NCBI GenBank assembly: GCA_034429215.1
Contig: DAOUGI010000016.1
Span: forward strand, 1 to 64,000
DNA: 64,000 nucleotides
Direction of reading: 5' to 3'
From: JAFGOG01 sp034429215
GTDB taxonomy: Bacteria > Chloroflexota > Anaerolineae > JAAYZQ01
Shown piece after piece: positions 16,109 to 25,174 of this stretch; position 1 is the stretch's first letter, and each line of letters begins with the position of its first letter. The notes under the pieces are model-generated. The model worked only from the letters and a program-made list of their open reading frames with translations. It was not told the DNA's origin and did no database searches. The position numbers and the translations under genes were made by a program.

Positions 16109-19100
16109 ATGCCCATGAAGCAACACCGCAGCCTAACGTGGATCGCTGTCATCGTTCTATTGATCACCCTGACCGCGCCGCTCAGTGCGGCCGGCGCAGC
16201 CCCGGCTGACGCCTCGGTTTCAGCCCCTGAGAGAACGGCTCTGGTGCAGGTCCAGATCACCGCCTCCGAAGACCTGGCCCTATTCGATCAGACCGGCCTG
16301 CCGGCCTACGCCCGCCTGGAGGGCCGCGATGGAAGCTACCTGCTGGCCGGGGCGACTCCTGCCGGCCTCGAAGCATTAGCGGCCGCCGGGCTGTCGGCCC
16401 GCGCCCTGGATCCCGACATGGCCGGGGCGGCCTACTACCTGGCCTACCCTGTGCCCAACCGGCCTCGGCCGGAGTGGGGCGCCTACGGCCGGTTGCTGCT
16501 CGACGACGGCGAGCAGGCGTTGCTGCGCACCACGGCCGAGGATGCCAGGCGTCTGGCGCTGGCCGGCGCCGAGCTGCGCATGCTGACCTTGACCCCCAAG
16601 CCGCTGCGGCCCACCGTGGCGCAGAATGCGATCCCCGAGGTGGTCGATCCAGATCCGCTGGTCCAGGCGATGATCGACCAGATCACTACCGACAATATCT
16701 ACCATTACCTCCAGGGGTTCGCCGGTGATGTCCCGGTGTGGGTCGATGGCGAGTGGTACACCATTACCTCGCGTGAGAGCACCAGCGGGACGCCGATCCT
16801 AAAGGCTGCCCATTACCTGGGCGAGCAGTATGCGGCCCACGGGCTCGACGTGGAATATCACGTCTGGAACGCCAGTCACGGCCCGAATGTGATCGGCCAG
16901 TATACCGGCATGATCAACCCCGACGACATCTATATCATCGGCGGCCATCTCGACGACGTGGGCGCCGGCCCCGGCGCCGACGACAATGCCAGCGGCACGA
17001 TCGCCGGCCTGATCGCGGCTGAGATCATGTCCCAGTTCCAGTGGGGCTGCACCCTGCGCTTTGTGGGCTGGACCGGCGAAGAGTATGGTCTGTACGGTAG
17101 TGCAGCCTATGCGCAGCGCTCCTATCAGCAGGGTGAGAATATTCTCGGCTACTTGAACCTGGATATGATTTCCTGGAATACGATAGGCAGTACTCCGGGC
17201 ATTGACTTGATCTACAGCTCCAGTAGGCCACTGACCCAGCAGTTGGCCCAGCTCTTTGCCGACGTAGTGAGTGCCTACAACCTGGACCTGGTTCCTCAAC
17301 TTGGGACCTCGCTCGGCGGTGGCAGCGACCACAGCTCTTTCTGGGATTATGGCTATACCGCTATCCTGGGCATCGAAGACCAGAGCGACTTTAACCCCTA
17401 CTATCATGGCCCAGGGGATACGGTGGCTCACACCGACCCGGCCTTCTTTACCAACTTTGTGAAAGCATCGGTGGCTACCTTTGCCCACATGAGCGGCTGC
17501 CTGATCGACACCGGGCTCGGCGCCCTCGACGGGCACGTCACCGCCGCCGCTGGCGGCGCGCCAATTGAGGGGGCGACGGTCACGGCCGAATCCGCCGCCG
17601 GGAATATCCTGTCCAAGACCACCGATGCCACCGGCTATTACACCTGGACCCTGCTGACGGGGCCCTACACCGTCACTGCCGAGGCGTACGGCTATGTGCC
17701 GGAGACGGTGGCCGGCGTGGAGGTGGTGACCGGTGCGGTCACCACCCAGGATTTCGCGCTGGAGGCCTCAGCCTACTATACCATCTCCGGCCACGTCACC
17801 GAGCTGGGCACCGGACAGCCGCTGCTGGCCGAGGTTCAGTTCGTGGGCTCGCCGGTGACGGTGTGGACCGACCCATCCGACGGCTACTACGAAGCGTCCT
17901 TGCCGGCGGGCAGCTATACGATCGAGGTGCAAGCCGACCGGCATCGCCCTGAGGAGCGGCCAATCGTCGTGGTCGACGGCAACCAGGTTCAGGATTTTGA
18001 GCTTGAGCCGTTTGCCTGTACTCTGCTCGTGGACGACGATACAGGCGATACCTATGAAACCTATTACGCCGGTGCGCTGGACGCAGCGGGCGTGGACTAT
18101 GAGCTGTGGTCTGTGGCGTCATCTGGCAGCCCCACGGCGAGTGACCTGTCCGACTTTGACCGGGTGATCTGGTTTACCGGCGATGACTCGAGCACGACGC
18201 TGACCACGGACGAGCAGGCTGCACTGACGACCTACCTGAACGGCGGCGGCAAGCTGTTCGTGTCTGGGCAGGACATCGGCTACGACATCGGCGCCACGGC
18301 TTTTTACACCAACTACTTGCATGCTATCTACGACTCGGACGACACCAACAACTATACCCTGACCGGGCTGGATTACCTGTCCGGCGTAGAACTGACCATT
18401 TCTGGAGGCGATGGGGCCGGCAATCAATCTTGGCCCAGTGACATCTCGCCGACCGGCGGGGCGGCCGCCGTGCTCGATTATCCCTCTCCCCACCTCTACG
18501 GTGGCGTGGCCTACCAGAACAACACCTACGGCGTAGTCTATTTCTCCTTTGGCTTTGAGGGGATCAACAACCAGGCAGACCGCACCGACGTGATGTCGCA
18601 GACGCTGGCCTGGCTCGGCGGCTGTCAGTGCAATCCGGTGAGCATCCTCGACGTCACCGCCGAGGTGTCCGACTGCACGGCGACGTTTGGAGCTGTTCTG
18701 AGCGGCGATCCTCCCTTCAGCTATGACTGGGATTTCGGCGTGTTTGGCGCCAGCGCCAGCCCGGCGCCGGTGGTCGACTATGGCATCGACGGAACTTTCC
18801 CCTTCACCCTGACGGTCTCGAACTGCAACGGGGCATCATCCGACGCCGTCACCGGGACGGTCACGGTCGAATGCTGCGATGGGGTGTACGATGCAGGCTT
18901 TACCTGGGCGCCGAGCTCGCCGCTGGTTGGCGAGGAGGTTGTCTTTACCGGGGTTGCCAGCGGCACGGCGCCGATCGAGTTTGACTGGGATTTCGGCGAC
19001 GGGATGATGGGGCACGGCGTGGTGGTGACCCACACCTATGCGACCAGCGATACCTATACAGTTGTACTGACGGCAACGAACGGCTGCGGCATGGGGGTTG

Positions 19101-19177
19101 TGGATCACGAGGTCAACGTGCTGCAACCACCGATCAGGTACTATATCTACCTGCCGATTGTGGTCAGGGTACCCTAA
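16109..19177 (+). CDS. Secreted M28 peptidase with carboxypeptidase-regulatory and PKD domains
   Basis: This 1022-residue exported protein begins with a Sec signal peptide (cleavage probably after AAGA). The M28 zinc peptidase domain carries H280 (GGHLDDVG), D292 (GADDNASG), catalytic E324 and E325 (TGEEYGLYGS) and H408 (GSDHSSF). Two carboxypeptidase-regulatory-like beta domains follow (about 470-550 and 556-635), then a glutamine-amidotransferase-like region (636-842), two PKD domains (843-1005) and a C-terminal tail ending YLPIVVRVP. The ATG at 16109 is 5 nt after AAGGAG; ATGs at 16106 and 16115 are possible. The tail recurs in the next gene and may be a surface-sorting signal. Confidence 0.85.
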   Translation: MPMKQHRSLTWIAVIVLLITLTAPLSAAGAAPADASVSAPERTALVQVQITASEDLALFDQTGLPAYARLEGRDGSYLLAGATPAGLEALAAAGLSARALDPDMAGAAYYLAYPVPNRPRPEWGAYGRLLLDDGEQALLRTTAEDARRLALAGAELRMLTLTPKPLRPTVAQNAIPEVVDPDPLVQAMIDQITTDNIYHYLQGFAGDVPVWVDGEWYTITSRESTSGTPILKAAHYLGEQYAAHGLDVEYHVWNASHGPNVIGQYTGMINPDDIYIIGGHLDDVGAGPGADDNASGTIAGLIAAEIMSQFQWGCTLRFVGWTGEEYGLYGSAAYAQRSYQQGENILGYLNLDMISWNTIGSTPGIDLIYSSSRPLTQQLAQLFADVVSAYNLDLVPQLGTSLGGGSDHSSFWDYGYTAILGIEDQSDFNPYYHGPGDTVAHTDPAFFTNFVKASVATFAHMSGCLIDTGLGALDGHVTAAAGGAPIEGATVTAESAAGNILSKTTDATGYYTWTLLTGPYTVTAEAYGYVPETVAGVEVVTGAVTTQDFALEASAYYTISGHVTELGTGQPLLAEVQFVGSPVTVWTDPSDGYYEASLPAGSYTIEVQADRHRPEERPIVVVDGNQVQDFELEPFACTLLVDDDTGDTYETYYAGALDAAGVDYELWSVASSGSPTASDLSDFDRVIWFTGDDSSTTLTTDEQAALTTYLNGGGKLFVSGQDIGYDIGATAFYTNYLHAIYDSDDTNNYTLTGLDYLSGVELTISGGDGAGNQSWPSDISPTGGAAAVLDYPSPHLYGGVAYQNNTYGVVYFSFGFEGINNQADRTDVMSQTLAWLGGCQCNPVSILDVTAEVSDCTATFGAVLSGDPPFSYDWDFGVFGASASPAPVVDYGIDGTFPFTLTVSNCNGASSDAVTGTVTVECCDGVYDAGFTWAPSSPLVGEEVVFTGVASGTAPIEFDWDFGDGMMGHGVVVTHTYATSDTYTVVLTATNGCGMGVVDHEVNVLQPPIRYYIYLPIVVRVP

Positions 19178-19184
19178 TGTGCCA

Positions 19185-19223
19185 AAGGCTGTGGGCCAGG
19201 TCGTAGACCTGGCCCACAGCCTT
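19185..19223. terminator. Perfect 18-bp intergenic hairpin
   Basis: AAGGCTGTGGGCCAGGTC (19185-19202) pairs perfectly with 19206-19223 over a GTA loop. It sits 8 bp after the M28 stop codon. No T-run follows (AATAGG), so it may terminate weakly or protect the 3' end. Confidence 0.55.
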
Positions 19224-19277
19224 AATAGGGGTCCGGATCTGTGTCTGGGCGTAGAGAGATAGGATAAGGAGGATCAA

Positions 19278-22200
19278 ATGGTCAAACGGTTGCTTGTTTT
19301 GGGCGTTCTGGTCCTGGTTTTGTCCTGGACCGTGCCGTTGCCGGTGGAGGGAAAGCTTGCCACCGCGCAGGCCGGTCAGACCTCTGGCAAAAAAGGCGCC
19401 CTGGTGTCCTTGCCCGAGATCATCGTCGATCCGCTGTCACTGGAGGCTACCCTCTATCCTGATGAGGTCATTACGGTCACCTTGTCGCTGTCCAACAATG
19501 GGATAAGCGAGCTAGGCTTTGTCCTGCACGAGACTGACACCTTGGGGCTTGCCCAGGCTGCCCTTGCGGGGGAAAAGGCCAGGGCATGGGACGGGCCGGT
19601 TGTCGATCCCCAACTCACAGCCCAGGTCCAGGCTACGGGCCGGGCGCAGGCTATCATCTACCTGCACGAGCTGCCTGATCTGTCGCCGGCCTATGCGATC
19701 AGAGACAAGGAGGAGCGCCGCCGGTGGGTCTATGACCAGCTCAAGGGGACGGCTGAGCGCAGCGGGGGTGGGCTGTTCCGCTGGCTGGATGCGGCCGGCG
19801 CTGAGCCGCGGCAATTGCTGGCGGTGAATGGGATTGCGGCCACGCTCGATGCCCGGCTGCTGGCCGGCGTGGCGGCGCGGCCGGAGGTAGCTCACATCGC
19901 CCTCGACCGCGACTTTTTTACGATGCCGGTCCTGGCCGGGCGGGCCGGGGAAACGCCAGAGGCGGTCGAGTGGAACATTGCCAAGATCAAGGCCGACCAG
20001 GCGTGGAGTGAGTTTGGCATCACCGGCCAGGGGGTCGTGATCGGCGTGATCGATACCGGCGCCAAGTATGACCATCTGGCCCTGGTGGGACAGTACCGGG
20101 GCAACCTGGGCGGCGGCACGTTCGACCACAACTATAACTGGGTTGATGTTATCGACGGCACTTTGGTGCCCTATGACGACAATGGCCACGGCACCATGGG
20201 CTTGGGCGTGGCGGCCGGCGACGACGGGGGCGCCAACCAGATCGGCGTGGCGCCGGGAGCCAAGTGGATCGCGGCCAAGGCCTGCGATGGAGGGAGTTGC
20301 CCCGAGTCGGACCTGATTCAGGCTGGAAGCTGGATGCTGGCTCCGAGCCGGCTGGACGGAACAGCCCCAGATCCTTCCAAGGCGCCCGACATGGTCCTCT
20401 TTATGTTGGGCTCCTATTATCCGCCGTGTGATAACTGGTACGACATGGTCATACAGGCGTGGCGGGCGGCAGACATCTTGCCCGTCTTGACCGCAGGTAC
20501 CGGCGGACCATCGTGTGGTTCCGTGAGCTACCCGGCCAAATCGGCCCTGGCGTTCAGCTCCGGGGCGACGAACGCCAGCGACGTGATCGCCCCGTTTAGC
20601 GGGCGTGGCCCTTCCCCGTGCCCTGGCGGTCAGATCAAACCGGAGGTAGTGGCGCCTGGCGTGAGCATCCGGTCCAGCATGAACGATGGCAGCTACTATG
20701 TGTGGGACAGTACCGCCCTGGCGGCCGCGCACCTGGCTGGCACGGCCGCCCTGGTCCTGTCGGCCGATCCGTCGCTGGCCTCAAACGACGTCGAATCGAT
20801 CATCGAGGAGTCGGCCCTGTGCATCAATGACCCGACCTGTGGCGGCGGTCCCTGCCCTGCGCCGAACAATGTATATGGCTGGGGCCGCATCGACGCCTAT
20901 GAAGCGGTGTCCCTCACCCTGGCCCTGGCAGACGTGCTGCCCTGGCTGGACGAACGCCCGGTCGCCGGTGTCCTGGCGCCGGGCGAAGGCGCGGCGGTGG
21001 AGGTCACGTTCGACTCGACCGGGCTGGCTGAGGGGGTGTACGCCGGTTGGCTGGATGTGGCCAGCGACGACCCGCAGACGCCGAATGTGATGGTGCCGGT
21101 AACGCTGACTGTCGAATCCTGCCACGAGGCCAACATTCTGGCCGTGACCTATGACAATGTGGGCCATCAGGTCACCTTTGGCGCGCAAGTCACCGGCACC
21201 GAGCCGATTTCGCTGATCTGGGATTTCGGCGACGGGATCACCAGCACCCTGACCAACCCGATCCACACCTATCCCGGCCGTGGCACCTACACGGCTACCC
21301 TCGAGGTGAGCAACTGCGGCGGCGCCGGTTATGATGAATGGATCGGCGTTTTGGCCTTGGTGCCGGAGATTGGCGTCGATCCACCGCTTTTGGCGGCCAC
21401 GCTCTATCCTGATGGGGTCACTACGGTCACTCTTTGGCTGACTAACGACGGGATGTTGGATCTGAGCTTTGCCCTGCACGAGACCGGTACCTTGGGGTTC
21501 GCGCAGGCCGCGCCTGGGGGGAAAAAGGCCAGGGTATGGGCCGGGCCGATCGTTGATCCTCAACTGGCGGCCCTGGTCCAGGCTGAGGGCCAGGCCACGG
21601 CGCTCATCTACCTGCGCGAGCTGGCCGACCTATCGCCGGCCTATGCAATTGCAGACAAGGCAGAGCGTCGCCGGTGGGTCTATGACCGGCTTCAAGAGAC
21701 GGCCATGCGCAGCGGCAGCGGGCTGTACGCCTGGCTGGAGGCGGCGGGCGCCGGGCCACGGCGGTTGCTGGCGGCGAACGCAATTGCAGCGACCCTCGAC
21801 GGTCGGCTGCTGGCCGCCCTGGCGGCGCGGCCCGAGGTATCCCATATCAGCGCCAGCTACACCTACCAGGTGGAGGCCGGTCTCCCGGGATCGCCGGGAG
21901 CCGGAGCCGAGGCGGTGGAGTGGAATATCGCCAAGATCCGGGCCGACCAAGCCTGGAGTGTGTTCGGCATCACCGGCCAGGGGGCTGTGGTCGGCGAGAT
22001 CGACACCGGCGTCCAATACGACCACGCGACCTTGGTGAGCCAGTATCGCGGCAACCTGGGCGGCGGAGCCTTTGACCACAACTACAACTGGTTCGATTTT
22101 GTGGACGGCCAGCCTGGCCCTTACGATCCGAACGGACACGGCACGTTTGGCATGGGGCTCGTCGTCGGAGATGACGGCGGCACGAACCAGATCGGGGTGG

Positions 22201-23369
22201 CGCCCGGCGCCAAGTGGATCGCCGTCAAGGGGTGTGGCGATGCGTCGTGCTCTGATGTGGATCTGCTCGCAGCGGCAGAGTGGATGCTGGCCCCTACCCG
22301 CCTGGACGGCACCGATCCGGACCCCAGCAAGGCCCCCGATATAGTTCTGAACATGTGGGGCGGTCAGGGTTGCGATAATTGGTTCGACGCGATGCTCCAG
22401 GTCTGGCGGGCGGCGGACATCCTGCCTGTCTTTTCCCCGGGCGGAGGTGGGCCCTCGTGTACGACGGTCGGCTCCCCGGCCGCATCGGCGGACGCCGTTT
22501 CGGCCGGCGCGACCGACGATAGCGATCTCGTCGCGCCGTTCAGTGCGCGCGGCCCCTCGCCGTGTACGGGTGGGATCAAGCCGGAAGTGGTCGCGCCGGG
22601 CGTCAATGTCCGCTCCAGCTATAACGACGGTAGCTATACGACCATGAGCGGCACATCGTGGTCGGCGGCGCACCTGGCCGGCATGGCGGCGCTGGTCCTG
22701 TCTGCCGATCCATCGTTGGGCATCGGCCAGGTCATGGCCAACATTGAGCAAACGGCCCTGTGCCTCGAAGCCCTGATCTGCGGCGGCACCCCCTGCCCAG
22801 ATGGGGCCAACAACACCTACGGCTACGGCCGCATCGACGCCTTCGAGGCGGTGTCGCTGACGGTGGCCGGGGCCTCGTTTGACCTGCCCTGGCTGTCCGA
22901 GACGCCGGTGGCGGGTGTCATATCACCTGGCTTGACAGTCTCGGTGGCGGTCACCTTTGACGCTGCTGGACTGGAGCCCGGGGTGTACACCGGGTTGCTG
23001 GGAGTGGAAAGCGACGATCCGGAAACGCCCTATGTGGGGGTCCCGGTGACGCTCACCGTCGAGCCGCCGGTGGTGTGCTACGAGGCCGACATCTTGGCCG
23101 TGATCCATGAAGAGGTCGGCTGCCGGGTCACCTTCAGCGCCGAGATCACCGGCACTGAGCCGCTGTCGCTGACCTGGGATTTCGGGTTGTACGGAACCTA
23201 TACAGAGCCCAGCCCGACGATCAACTTTGGAGCAACCGGCGCGTACACCGGCACACTGACAGTGGAAAACTGTGACGGCGTTGGCTATGACGTTCAGGCC
23301 TTGGCTGTGGACGTCGAATGCGCGATGATGCGGATGATCTACATCCCGCTGGTGGTGAAAAGCCCCTAG
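19278..23369 (+). CDS. Tandem subtilisin-like (S8) protein; first catalytic domain degenerate
   Basis: This 1363-residue exported protein has a signal peptide and an internal duplication with a period of 650 residues. Each half has a short beta domain, a propeptide-like region, an S8 domain and a beta/PKD region. The second S8 domain keeps the triad D909, H954 and S1127 (SGTSWSAAH). The first keeps D259 and H304, but its Ser is Ala480 (DSTALAAAH). Both lack the oxyanion-hole Asn: the usual AAGN reads TAGT in copy 1 and SPGG in copy 2. The tail ends MIYIPLVVKSP, like the preceding M28 protein. AAGGAGG precedes the ATG. Half 2 may be active; half 1 should not be. Confidence 0.85.
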   Translation: MVKRLLVLGVLVLVLSWTVPLPVEGKLATAQAGQTSGKKGALVSLPEIIVDPLSLEATLYPDEVITVTLSLSNNGISELGFVLHETDTLGLAQAALAGEKARAWDGPVVDPQLTAQVQATGRAQAIIYLHELPDLSPAYAIRDKEERRRWVYDQLKGTAERSGGGLFRWLDAAGAEPRQLLAVNGIAATLDARLLAGVAARPEVAHIALDRDFFTMPVLAGRAGETPEAVEWNIAKIKADQAWSEFGITGQGVVIGVIDTGAKYDHLALVGQYRGNLGGGTFDHNYNWVDVIDGTLVPYDDNGHGTMGLGVAAGDDGGANQIGVAPGAKWIAAKACDGGSCPESDLIQAGSWMLAPSRLDGTAPDPSKAPDMVLFMLGSYYPPCDNWYDMVIQAWRAADILPVLTAGTGGPSCGSVSYPAKSALAFSSGATNASDVIAPFSGRGPSPCPGGQIKPEVVAPGVSIRSSMNDGSYYVWDSTALAAAHLAGTAALVLSADPSLASNDVESIIEESALCINDPTCGGGPCPAPNNVYGWGRIDAYEAVSLTLALADVLPWLDERPVAGVLAPGEGAAVEVTFDSTGLAEGVYAGWLDVASDDPQTPNVMVPVTLTVESCHEANILAVTYDNVGHQVTFGAQVTGTEPISLIWDFGDGITSTLTNPIHTYPGRGTYTATLEVSNCGGAGYDEWIGVLALVPEIGVDPPLLAATLYPDGVTTVTLWLTNDGMLDLSFALHETGTLGFAQAAPGGKKARVWAGPIVDPQLAALVQAEGQATALIYLRELADLSPAYAIADKAERRRWVYDRLQETAMRSGSGLYAWLEAAGAGPRRLLAANAIAATLDGRLLAALAARPEVSHISASYTYQVEAGLPGSPGAGAEAVEWNIAKIRADQAWSVFGITGQGAVVGEIDTGVQYDHATLVSQYRGNLGGGAFDHNYNWFDFVDGQPGPYDPNGHGTFGMGLVVGDDGGTNQIGVAPGAKWIAVKGCGDASCSDVDLLAAAEWMLAPTRLDGTDPDPSKAPDIVLNMWGGQGCDNWFDAMLQVWRAADILPVFSPGGGGPSCTTVGSPAASADAVSAGATDDSDLVAPFSARGPSPCTGGIKPEVVAPGVNVRSSYNDGSYTTMSGTSWSAAHLAGMAALVLSADPSLGIGQVMANIEQTALCLEALICGGTPCPDGANNTYGYGRIDAFEAVSLTVAGASFDLPWLSETPVAGVISPGLTVSVAVTFDAAGLEPGVYTGLLGVESDDPETPYVGVPVTLTVEPPVVCYEADILAVIHEEVGCRVTFSAEITGTEPLSLTWDFGLYGTYTEPSPTINFGATGAYTGTLTVENCDGVGYDVQALAVDVECAMMRMIYIPLVVKSP

Positions 23370-23394
23370 CTGGCTTGGGCGATGATCCTGGGGG

Positions 23395-23421
23395 TTTGGC
23401 GGCTGCAACACAGCCGCCAAA
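23395..23421. terminator. Bidirectional hairpin between convergent genes
   Basis: TTTGGCGGCTG (23395-23405) pairs perfectly with CAGCCGCCAAA (23411-23421) over a CAACA loop, between the S8 gene and the minus-strand MFS gene. Confidence 0.65.
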
Positions 23422-23435
23422 TCCCGCTTGTCATC

Positions 23436-24638
23436 CTACTTGAACTCGGCCATCCCCAGCAGCATGAACAGCGCGGCGAGCAGGGCGCAAGCTGCGCCGG
23501 CCACCGCGTTGAGGGTGATCGCCCCCGCCTGCCCCTGCCACAACCAGCCGCCCACCGCCACACCCAGGATGCGGCCCAGGCTGAACGCAGTCATGTTCAG
23601 CGACAGGAGTGGGGCCCGCGCCTCGGGCACCAGCTCGGTGGCCAGCGGCAACAGGGACACGATCGCGAATTCGAAACAGATCGTCACCAGCACCACGCCG
23701 CCCAACGCCGCAGCCACCCCAAACCGGGCCAGGACCGGCAGCAGGAGCAAGCTGACCGTCAGCCCGGCCAGGCCCAACAGGACGCTCCGCCGTTTGCCCA
23801 GCCGGTCGGTCAGCAGGGTCGTGCCAAACTCGCCTCCCAGCTCGGCCAGGCCGACGACGATCGACGCCACTCCCAGCGCGCTCAAGCTGAGGTGGTAATC
23901 TGCCTCCAGCCACGCGCCATAGACGATGAACGGCGCCTCGACCGCCATCGTCATCAGCAGGCTCGTCAGTAGCAGGATCACCACCCGGCGGTGTCGTAGC
24001 AGGTCGCGCCAGGTGCTCAGGAGCAGGGAGATCCCCTGCCCTTTTCCTGCCTTTTCCGAGGGATGGTGGCCGGCGGGCAACCAGATGCGGGTGAGCGCCA
24101 GGCTGATCAGGCCCATCCCGCATAGCACGGCCCAGGGCGACCGCCAGCCGAACCGCTCGATCAGGAATCCGGCCGCCGGCACTCCGATCAGCCAGGAGCC
24201 AGACCAGGCCAGCTCGACAAGGCCAATCGCCCGGGCCCGCCCGGCATACGGCACCGTGTCGCCGATGTAGGCGTGCATCGTGGGGTCGTACAGGACCTTG
24301 GCCAGGCCGTACAGGGTAAAGGCTATGGCCGCCGCCGGCAGGGTTCCGATCCCGGCCAGCAGCAGGCCGGCCAGGGAAAAGGCCAACAGGGCCAGCTCCA
24401 TGATGCTGCGGCGGCTGCGGAGGTCGGCCAGCGGGCCGAGGAACGGGGCGGTCAGGCCCGCGACCATCCGCAGGGTCACTAGCCCTCCCGCCGCGGCCAG
24501 CGAGATGTCCAGACCCCGGGCGATGCTTGGCAGGAAGGGATAGACGATGCGGAAAGCGCTGTTCAGCGTCGTGCGGGCTATGAGGATGGTCGGCAGCCAG
24601 CTTTTGCCGGGCCCACACTCGCTCCCTTGAGTAGACAT
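23436..24638 (-). CDS. MFS transporter, probable drug/metabolite exporter
   Basis: This 400-residue protein has about 12 hydrophobic segments in the standard two-times-six arrangement. After helix 2 it reads GPLADLRSRR (the motif A position), and in the second half TDRLGKRR at the equivalent loop. Size and arrangement fit the DHA1-type exporter branch. Substrate is unknown. It is transcribed alone from a promoter at 24742-24771 and is divergent from the PspC gene. Confidence 0.8.
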   Translation of the reverse strand: MSTQGSECGPGKSWLPTILIARTTLNSAFRIVYPFLPSIARGLDISLAAAGGLVTLRMVAGLTAPFLGPLADLRSRRSIMELALLAFSLAGLLLAGIGTLPAAAIAFTLYGLAKVLYDPTMHAYIGDTVPYAGRARAIGLVELAWSGSWLIGVPAAGFLIERFGWRSPWAVLCGMGLISLALTRIWLPAGHHPSEKAGKGQGISLLLSTWRDLLRHRRVVILLLTSLLMTMAVEAPFIVYGAWLEADYHLSLSALGVASIVVGLAELGGEFGTTLLTDRLGKRRSVLLGLAGLTVSLLLLPVLARFGVAAALGGVVLVTICFEFAIVSLLPLATELVPEARAPLLSLNMTAFSLGRILGVAVGGWLWQGQAGAITLNAVAGAACALLAALFMLLGMAEFK

Positions 24639-24741
24639 AATGTCAGGCTACAATGGATCCTTCAGACTGTCCGGGATGGCAGCCATCAGGCTTGAATCGA
24701 TCATCGCTTCCCTCGCTCGGACTGGCAAGTTATGTGCCGAG

Positions 24742-24771
24742 ATTATACCACCAAAGGCAAAACAGGGGCAA
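24742..24771 (-). promoter_or_regulatory. Promoter of minus-strand MFS gene
   Basis: On the minus strand TTGCCC (24771-24766), an 18-bp spacer and TATAAT (24747-24742) give a leader of about 97 nt to the ATG at 24638. Confidence 0.6.
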
Positions 24772-24845
24772 GCGGTCTCCACGGTCAGGCCCGATCCTGC
24801 AACTTGTCGCCGCTTTGTGCGTAATAGAGGGTAGGAGGTAGCGAC

Positions 24846-25046
24846 ATGATGAGTGGTAACAAGTTGCGACGTTCACGAACTAGTCGCGTAATCGGCGGTG
24901 TGTGTGGTGGGTTGGGTGATTTCTTTGGGATGAACCCCTTCTGGTTCCGGCTGCTGTTCTTTATCTTGGGGATCCCAGGTGGGGTGCCGGGCGTGCTTCC
25001 GTACCTCATTTTGTGGGCGGTCATCCCCTTGGAGGAACGCCAATAA
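24846..25046 (+). CDS. PspC domain-containing small membrane protein
   Basis: This 66-residue protein is essentially one PspC domain. The basic N-terminus (KLRRSRTSRVIGGVCGG) is followed by LGDFFGMNPFWFRL and one long hydrophobic segment (about 33-60). Stand-alone PspC proteins are associated with envelope-stress responses; no pspA is nearby. AGGAGG lies 7 nt before the ATG, with a second ATG at 24849 also possible. A strong terminator follows. Confidence 0.85.
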   Translation: MMSGNKLRRSRTSRVIGGVCGGLGDFFGMNPFWFRLLFFILGIPGGVPGVLPYLILWAVIPLEERQ

Positions 25047-25076
25047 CCCGTTCGCCAGTGCCATAACCGGCCGGTG

Positions 25077-25117
25077 GCCCGGTCTCCCCGCGAGGGCAGA
25101 GGCCGGGCTTTGTTTTA
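25077..25117 (+). terminator. Rho-independent terminator after PspC gene
   Basis: GCCCGG (25077-25082) pairs with CCGGGC (25103-25108), extended inward by CTC with GAG, and is followed by TTTGTTTT. Confidence 0.8.
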
Positions 25118-25125
25118 TACGCGGA

Positions 25126-25154
25126 TTGCCCAGACTGGTTCGATGTGGTATAAT
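25126..25154 (+). promoter_or_regulatory. Promoter of rRNA methyltransferase gene
   Basis: TTGCCC (25126-25131), exactly 17 bp and TATAAT (25149-25154) lie 20 nt upstream of the ATG at 25175. Confidence 0.8.
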
Positions 25155-25174
25155 CGCCTGGGGACGAGAATGCT

